Source of the DNA: Incurvaria masculella
Lineage: Eukaryota; Arthropoda; Insecta; Lepidoptera; Incurvariidae
Assembly: GCA_946894095.1 (NCBI GenBank)
Contig: OX335660.1
Span: 7,197,001-7,261,000 of the forward strand
Direction: 5' to 3'
Length of the DNA: 64,000 nucleotides
A program made the position numbers and the translations under genes. This document shows, piece by piece, positions 57,011-64,000 of this stretch. The notes beneath the pieces were generated by a model. The model worked only from the letters and a program-made list of their open reading frames with translations. It ran no database searches and was not told the origin of the DNA. Within the stretch, counting starts at the first letter, position 1; the number at the start of each line of letters is the position of its first letter.

Positions 57011-59059
57011 CATAAGTAGTAAACAAAGATTACATCATAATTCACATTTATTTTATTTTTATCTCTTTTACTCTGGTTCTCATTAAATTATAAATAATTT
57101 AAATACGTAATAATCCTGAGAACATGTAAGTAGGTAATTATATCAACGAAATAGACAAATTGTGTAGCTGCCAAAATATATTATTGGTCATTAACTATGT
57201 ATGGTTTTTTTCCAAATTACAGCAAATATTTAACCTCTTTCTCGTCTCAATATTTAAGATAAAATATTAATTAAATTATATTTATTGAATAAAATAATAC
57301 TTAATAAAATTACCACTTGACTTCGATAAAATAATAGGGGGATTTTTTAAAAATAAATAATACATTTAAGAATATTTGGTAACCTAAGTTTTATTTTATT
57401 TTTATTTATTTTCAGGCATTTAACAGCAGTTATGAAATAAGTAAAAAATTATAATAATTAAATTTATATAAAGCCAATGACAAAATGCCACTAAGTTACC
57501 TCTAGAATAACCTTAAATAACTAGAATAATACAAATTACTGATTAATTTAAATTGCAAATTTCATATTGATATTAATAAACCGGTCCTCCCGGTTTGGAT
57601 TTACCTTCCGATTGTGGATTTCAAGTAGCTTGCAACATTAGCAACATTCCCGCCGCTTTAGCTCCGACACGACGCTGTCAGATTTACGAAACCACTTGGC
57701 GCGAAACTTTGCTGTGCAGCCCCAAGGACGTTTTTTGTTCCCTTTTGATGCACGAACAGGTGAAAAGGTCTTAGAAATAACCATAATAATGGGCAGTAAG
57801 TTCCCGTGTTGAATGTAGGTACAATTGGCAGGGTCGAGAGTTTAATCTAAACTTTGTTGGCCGACGTTCATAGACGACGAGGGTAATGTTTTTTTTATTA
57901 GGTAATCAAAACATAATAATATGTTTATTGGAACAAACATTAAATATAGTTTTACTTAATTACAAAAATATGAAGTTGTAATAATACTTACTTAATAGGT
58001 GTATATTAAATATACACAATGTTAACACATTTTTTACGTTATTAATTTCTAATACTGATCAAATGTGGGTTGTTGTTTCTTTGTCGGTCTTTGTTCTTTT
58101 CATTGAGGCATTTATTCATAAGTGCGTTACAATATTTATTCATAAATGTAAAGGAAACATAGCCTCTATAGGTAGGTATACATACAGACCGGTAAAGTTT
58201 ATTTGCGGTTTCTTCTTTTGGCATAGTTTTCACCAAGTGCTGATTACGTCTAATCGACACTTGAAGGGCCATTATTACTAACGTGCTGATTATCTTGTAC
58301 TGGTATTGATTGCAAGGTGGTAAGAAAGGGCCCTTGGTCAATGGCTATGTGCCGATTAAGCTAATCCGTACATATGAAAAATACTCAGATAGGTGAAACA
58401 GAGGTGAACGTTTGATTGCCGGGAGTTTCAATAAATGGAAAGGGTTTTCAACATCAGAAAAGTGGCACACAAACATTTCGGCACATTGAGGGAGCAAGTT
58501 AACAATACCATGTGCGTGTGCCCGCTAATGTTTGTTTTCGTTCATTAAAATCAGAGTATTAAATTTCCAATATCTCCCCTCGCCACCCCATCATTACGGC
58601 GGAGCAATATCGAAATTAATAATTGAAAATAGAAGTCAATAACGATTTTAGAGTTACGCACCATGAAATTAGGGGTCTACAGAGGGACTATAATTCAAGC
58701 CTCATGCCATACGAACAATATGAACACGTGCTAATAACAATTTGTTTTACGAAAGTACATGGATACATTAAAATTAATATCGACCGACAATATTATTGAC
58801 AACGAAAACATATTCCTACTTTATAAATAGGTATTTGTGCACTCGGTTCGAGTGCAGCATGGTATTGGCAGGATACGACAAGTGCAGTATACGATTTGAT
58901 AGCCAGACAAATGCACTTATTCGTTCACTGCATTTATTTCCGTGCAAGTCAAGGAGAAACATATTTTTTCGTTTGTGCATGTCTTCAGACGGCATATGGC
59001 GTACGCCAGGACCGCAAAAGGCTCCCGACGAACGCCCATAGGCTTTCGAACTTTCAAGG
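57011..59059. other. AT-rich upstream intergenic DNA
   Basis: No repeat family, gene or RNA was recognised. It may hold dacapo enhancers, but nothing in the sequence alone shows this. Confidence 0.5.
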
Positions 59060-59325
59060 AGGGCTGCGAAAACCAGGCCAGCCAGGTGGTTCGGGCTTCA
59101 CATAAAACTTTAGGTCTCCTTTTTTGCTTACTAGGTGGTAGGATCAATTCTGCTCGGGTTGATACCATCGCATTGACTGACCCATGGTCTGCCCTTTGCC
59201 CCAAATCCTAAGGAATGTCCTGGCTTATAACCTAGTTGCCATGTGGCGTGCTTTGTTAATTTCAGGATGGTATATTATATGTATAGGTACGTTATTAGCC
59301 ATCCATGTCCAGTTACTTTAACAAA
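59060..59325 (+). repeat. SINE copy, diverged
   Basis: GGTGGTTCGGGCTTCACATA, AGGTGGTAGGATCAATTCTG, CTCGGGTTGATACCATCGCA, GGAATGTCCTGGCTTATAAC and TTATTAGCCATCCATGTCCA then GTTAC follow the family order, with a deletion in the middle. Confidence 0.8.
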
Positions 59326-60539
59326 CGTTTACAGACTGCTTGGGTGACCGCAGGATAAATAAAACTTACAACTCGGTTTTTTCGGGTCGCCTTCATTCCC
59401 ACTGCTAACCCCTTCCGTGCTTTAGCGTGATGGTAAGTCGCCTATAATTGATGTACGGAACTAATATACACGTAAATACAAACCGCATCAAAATCGAGCA
59501 AGTGGTTCTCAAGTTGCAAGCGGGCATTTACTGACGCCAAATATGTGTGTTATAAGAGCGAAGAAAGGGAAACAACCTAACGATTTATATGAAAAACGAC
59601 ATCTGCCTTTTACCACAGATCAAATAATATAGTTCTTTGAAAAGAAAATATTGCCAAAAGTGGCTTCAAAGATGTGACATGCGCACAGAATGCTAAGTAT
59701 GGTGGGCGAATCTATTTATCCCTGTCGCTACGCAACAGAATATAAGCAATTCATCTGTGCGGTGCGTCATTAAAATTGGCGGACTATAATGGCGCAATGC
59801 CATAAAGTGGCGGATGTCGGGAGACAATATACACTTATAGCACCCGGCCTGCTTCCGGTACACTCAAAGAGCAAATTAAAACTCGAATTTTAATGCTGGA
59901 AACTTACATAAAAAAATCAGGTACATAGCGGCAAAGTTTGCTGCCACTTCTTAAAACATTCCAGTGTTATAGTATCCATTCCGCCTTATAATAGCTATTC
60001 CAGATCTTTTTTGGAGGCGGATGAATTTTATTCGAAAATTCCCGAGCATTTTACAGAAACTCCCTGCATGAGTTTTTTACTTATTTAAATTTCTTCCCAC
60101 GATTTCATTGAAAAAATTACCTGCATTAACTCTTTTGCTTATTCAAAATGTTTCCCAACATTTTATGTAAACTGCCTAAATGTATAAAGATGCTCTTGCC
60201 GCGAGCTATGCTGCCCATACAAAAGTAGCTTACTTACTAATAATTTGAAAACCGCTGTTCCAATTGAATTGATATTTAATACCTAATATAAAGCAACAAA
60301 TATCTGTATCTGAACGTTTATGTTTTATTGAAAAATCGAAAGTGAATCAAATGAAAGCAAAAATAATTTAAAAAATCAGGGCACATTTACCGAAAAAACT
60401 AAAACTTGCAGACACAGCTTTTGCCTGATATTAGAGATACCAAATATAAAGTAACTTGGAAAAGTCGTTTTCAAATGATTAGTAAACTACGTTTGTATGG
60501 GAAGCATAACTTTCCGATACTTACGGGCCCACCTTAAGT
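59326..60539. other. Unassigned stretch with a possible TTAA-MITE end
   Basis: TTACGGGCCCACCTTAA at 60521-60537 resembles the right end of family A-type elements. A matching left end was not found, so no element is called. The word ATCGAGCAAGTGGTTCTCAA near 59490-59509 resembles 13445-13465. Confidence 0.4.
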
Positions 60540-60720
60540 GAGTAGCTTTTCAAATCAAATCAAATCAAAATGTTTTTATTTCGGCGAGCATTATCGGTGG
60601 AAAAATCCATCATGCTATAGAAATAGTCAATTACAATATTACATTTTCAAATAGTTTACATCAAAAATATAAAAAGCAATGAAATGATAAAATTATATAT
60701 GCTAAGTGTACTTCCGCCAC
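60540..60720 (+). repeat. (TCAAA)n-flanked repeat end
   Basis: TTTCAAATCAAATCAAATCA then AAATGTTTTTATTTCGGCGA is a simple-repeat-plus-3'-UTR arrangement typical of retroposon ends read from the minus strand. No coding part was seen. Confidence 0.45.
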
Positions 60721-61665
60721 TCACCTACCTGGCGCACGCTGGTGCGAAGCCACTCGACAAAAGGCGTGTTCGTGATTTGCCGAAATCTCCGCGGCTGGAG
60801 GGCCATTGTCTCCGGAATGGCTTCCCCGTAACCGTCTACGCGCATTGTGCAAATTAACCACTCGCTTGCGCCTAATAAATGAGGACTATCTACTTAATTT
60901 TTTATAATTTTATAAAGCAAAATTATAGCTTTAATATTTCCGCGGAGTTCCAGTTTACACAGAGTTTTGCAACATAGTTTTCAGTATAATGTGTTCGATA
61001 TGAGACATATTTGATGTTTTACTATGAATTTTCTCAATAGATTTTTTAGAAATGTTATATCGTGGACTTGACATATGAATATATAAAATATAAAGTCTGT
61101 TAAAGGTTTTAGGATTCTTAAAACCGAGATTACACTAAGAAAGAAATTCGCCCTCGCCTGATGGTTATTTTCCATTTGTTTACAAAATTAGCGCTTTTGC
61201 GACGGGACCCAAAAAACCGGTCAAGCGTGAGCCCGTTCAAGTGCTAAAGGGTCCCGTCATGCTGGAAATGGTCATGAGTCATATTGGGGAGATCACTACG
61301 AGACAGGGAGACACTAAGAAATTCGCCCTGGTCTGATGAATATTTTGCAATTTCATACGAAAGTAGCACTTAAGAAATCTACCTTTTATTTCCAACAGTA
61401 TAAAGTTTTGAGCAAAAGTGCACCTCATTGGCATTTTTTTTTTTCAGAATGTTCAAGAACAAAATTGTACATGTCACCGATAATGTGCGATAACAATGTA
61501 CTTTACCTAGGTAATGTGCACATTGACGAGGACACGGTCAGATTTGAATCCGTTGAGGTTTGAACGTAACGTACAAGTTATTAGTTTACAAAAATATTAC
61601 ACAAATCCAATCAGTGCGTTAGGTTAGGTCACTGAAGGTTAGGTAATGTTAGGTTGTAATTAAGC
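60721..61665. other. Unassigned stretch
   Basis: GGGACCCAAAAAACCGG and GGGTCCCGTC words near 61203-61258 are locally inverted. AAGAAATTCGCCCT occurs at 61140 and 61318 beside GTCTGATG/CCTGATGG, suggesting a degraded duplicated repeat. No gene was seen. Confidence 0.4.
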
Positions 61666-61760
61666 GGCTCGTAGCAAAGTGGCGCGGGGACTTGCCTTGC
61701 ATACGAGAGGTCTGGGTGAGTCGGGCTAATATCAACTTTACATGTCCAGTTCCAAAAGAT
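61666..61760 (+). repeat. SINE, head joined to tail end
   Basis: GCGGCTCGTAGCAAAGTGGC, GGGGACTTGCCTTGCATACG and AGAGGTCTGGGTGAGTCGGG form the tRNA-like head, directly joined to ATGTCCAGTTCC, the tail end. The body is deleted. Confidence 0.72.
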
Positions 61761-62135
61761 TTCTTATGATGAATAACAGACTAGCCAAAAACAGTGAAGA
61801 GAAAGGACACGTTCGGTTTTAAATCACATTGCGCCTTTACCGGAATCGGCTCAACAGACGATCTGCCATGTGTCCTATATTAAGGCTCACTGGACCGTGT
61901 AAAATGTAATAAAGCAAAAGCCGCGGACATATTGGTCCGCGGCTATTAATTTGCTAGAAAATGACCAGCTAATGACACACATGCTGCCTTCCGGCGATCG
62001 AACACACATGGGGGCAGACACCAAAATAATTATGCCACAACGGAGGCCGACACGAGCTGACAATAATATAATTAATTTTCTAACGTACGGTTTGTAAATT
62101 GGTGAACCGCTGCAGCAAACAGAAAATTACAGTAG

Positions 62136-62500
62136 TGTGGTTTATTTTTGAGATGCTAGGCCTTGCTCTTCTTAAGAGGTCATAGGTTTGATTCCCGCAC
62201 CGTTTATCGACCACTTAGCCCCGGTTGCACGAAGATATGACTGCGTTAATCAATGTCCAAACACGTCACTTTTAGTGAACAGCATAGAGTTCCTTCCATA
62301 CTGTCCACACAAAGTGACGTGTTTGATCGTACGTTGACGTTGATTTTGATTTTTTGTCCTTTCGTGCACTCGGCCCTTAGTGTCTCTTCCTGAGTTGGAT
62401 AAGTGTAGATCCCATTCCCTCAATACTGCCTTCCCCTACTGGTGGGTGTTGGGGTTAATCCCGCTCGGGTAGATACCATCGCCTTGTGGTTGACATGAGT
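62136..62500 (+). repeat. SINE with tRNA-like head, interrupted by a MITE
   Basis: The head GATGCTAGGCCTTGCTCTTC and GGTCATAGGTTTGATTCCCG (B-box-like) is followed by ACCACTTAG, then the MITE at 62219-62376, then TGTCTCTTCCTGAGTTGGAT, CCCTACTGGTGGGTGTTGGG and GCTCGGGTAGATACCATCGC. Confidence 0.8.
62219..62376. mobile_element. MITE nested in SINE, TTAG target duplication
   Basis: The ends CCCCGGTTGCACGAAGA and TCCTTTCGTGCACTCGGCC are inverted. TTAG flanks both sides (62215-62218 and 62377-62380). Inside, CAAACACGTCACTTT is inverted as AAAGTGACGTGTTTG. It is about 158 bases with no coding content. Confidence 0.85.
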
Positions 62501-62605
62501 CTTTTGAGAACGAATCGTTTCTCAAACTCATTTCTCCACGGCACTGCTATGCACTGTCCTACCCATAGTCCTACCGAAACCTTTAATTTCGGAGCCTTCA
62601 AATGT

Positions 62606-62642
62606 GTATAGTTATAGTATAGTATAGTATAGTATAGTATAT
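62606..62642. repeat. (TATAG)n microsatellite
   Basis: About six TATAG units lie just upstream of the tandem array. Confidence 0.9.
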
Positions 62643-62691
62643 ATTCAAATATATATGAAGGGACCTTAATTTTGACAAGCAGGATAGATCT

Positions 62692-63535
62692 GCGATAGTT
62701 GCAAATCCGCTGGTATAGTGCCTAGCTGAACGTGGTTTCGCTAGGTGATATAGATTTGGCTTTTCTGAGCACCCAAAGGTGCACACACCACTTCAGCACA
62801 GCTTATTACAAAGTGTAAGAAAGCGATAGTTGCAAATCCGCTGGTATAGTGCCTAGCTGAACGTGGTTTCGCTAGGTGATATAGATTTGGCTTTTCTGAG
62901 CACCCAAAGGTGCACACACCACTTCAGCACAGCTTATTACAAAGTGTAAGAAAGCGATAGTTGCAAATCCGCTGGTATAGTGCCTAGCTGAACGTGGTTT
63001 CGCTAGGTGATATAGATTTGGCTTTTCTGAGCACCCAAAGGTGCACACACCACTTCAGCACAGCTTATTACAAAGTGTAAGAAAGCGATAGTTGCAAATC
63101 CGCTGGTATAGTGCCTAGCTGAACGTGGTTTCGCTAGGTGATATAGATTTGGCTTTTCTGAGCACCCAAAGGTGCACACACCACTTCAGCACAGCTTATT
63201 ACAAAGTGTAAGAAAGCGATAGTTGCAAATCCGCTGGTATAGTGCCTAGCTGAACGTGGTTTCGCTAGGTGATATAGATTTGGCTTTTCTGAGCACCCAA
63301 AGGTGCACACACCACTTCAGCACAGCTTATTACAAAGTGTAAGAAAGCGATAGTTGCAAATCCGCTGGTATAGTGCCTAGCTGAACGTGGTTTCGCTAGG
63401 TGATATAGATTTGGCTTTTCTGAGCACCCAAAGGTGCACACACCACTTCAGCACAGCTTATTACAAAGTGTAAGAAAGCGATAGTTGCAAATCCGCTGGT
63501 ATAGTGCCTAGCTGAACGTGGTTTCGCTAGGTGAT
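62692..63535. repeat. 131-bp tandem array, about 6.4 units
   Basis: Units start GCGATAGTTGCAAATCCGCT at 62692, 62823, 62954, 63085, 63216, 63347 and 63478, exactly 131 bases apart. They look identical by eye. The last unit stops after about 58 bases. Each unit holds CCTAGC / GCTAGG and CACC / GGTG short inverted pairs. A 131-base period cannot keep a reading frame, so the long open frames across it are not genes. Confidence 0.97.
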
Positions 63536-64000
63536 TTTGACTACAAATTGAAACATGACTTCTCGAATGAGAGGTCTGGCTTGCGCTGGCTTGGAGCCGC
63601 TTAGGCGTGATGCTTGCGAAACTACAAAATATCGATCTCACTTCAACCCTTCCAAATCAGCTGTTTGGAGCAGCTGTCCCTTAACCAGAGCAGAGCTCTC
63701 GGGACAATAGCGGACAATAGGCCCGACCTGACCACACCGCCCCCTTCCCGTGCCGCCGCCATGCATCCCCAAAGCTATCCACGCTGCGAGGAAAGACCGC
63801 TATAAAAGGATAGATAAGGCGATCAATTTATAAAAACATTGATTTTATCTACTTTTCCCTGATTAAGATTTTAGTGAATGGTTAATAATATAAATTAGTG
63901 AGTGGGAATTAGCGGAATGGTTTTAGGGAGTAGGTTGGTATGATTACTAACAACTTGTGCATGGTGCTATTGATTATTATTATTTTAAAAATGGATAAAT
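63536..64000. other. Unassigned stretch
   Basis: No gene or known repeat was recognised. The composition returns to AT-rich after a GC-richer piece at 63700-63800. Confidence 0.45.

Noticed and set aside
62692..63535. CRISPR-like regular array
   Set aside because: The whole 131-bp unit is repeated with no unique spacers, in an animal genome; it is a satellite-type tandem repeat.
62598..63641. Open frames with HLAKPRSARHYTSGFATIA in the tandem array
   Set aside because: The 131-bp period is not a multiple of three, so the frame cannot continue between units; there is no coding signature.

Overview
The window looks like nuclear DNA from a moth or butterfly. It is AT-rich, has almost no long open reading frames, and is packed with decayed mobile elements of lepidopteran type. 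These include a high-copy repeat whose ends carry GGTTCCGTACC / GGTACGGAACC with (GTCC)n inside, SINEs with a shared 3' tail, TTAA-flanked piggyBac-type MITEs, and RTE, CR1/Jockey, mariner and Penelope fossils. Order-level assignment is inference; I cannot name a species.

Only one host gene exon is convincing: minus strand 56603 to 56144. It encodes a 153-residue N-terminal part of a Cip/Kip cyclin-dependent kinase inhibitor (dacapo-like). It has a CDI core, a dense array of Ser/Thr-Pro sites and the first half of a probable PIP degron, cut by a splice donor. A CpG-rich stretch (56604-57010) upstream is the likely promoter and 5' leader. The gene runs toward lower coordinates, so much or all of 1-56143 may be its intron or downstream flank. 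I could not identify the next exon with confidence.

Layout. 1-10 kb: SINE copies (one with a 5S-rRNA-like head), high-copy repeats (two in tandem with a long GTCC array), MITEs and a duplicated AT-rich repeat. 11.8-13.3 kb: 3' end of a CR1/Jockey-type retrotransposon with a TTAA MITE in its 3' UTR. 16.7-17.4 kb: internally deleted mariner. 20.7-23.2 kb: RTE C-terminus, high-copy repeat, and a CR1-like fossil split by two nested insertions, followed by a near-perfect 50-bp hairpin; a second perfect hairpin lies at 23.9 kb. 24-31 kb: SINEs, MITEs and foldbacks. 32.1-37.0 kb: a pair of about 1.1-kb inverted arms flanking a Penelope-like GIY-YIG fossil with a hammerhead-like motif. 37-54 kb: scattered SINEs, high-copy repeats, MITEs, an RTE end and a second 5S-headed SINE. 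56-57 kb: dacapo-like exon and promoter. 57-64 kb: AT-rich upstream DNA, SINEs, a nested MITE and a 131-bp tandem array.

No rRNA, functional tRNA gene, CRISPR array or bacterial-type operon was seen. Repeat boundaries were placed by eye from copies inside this window and may be off by several bases.
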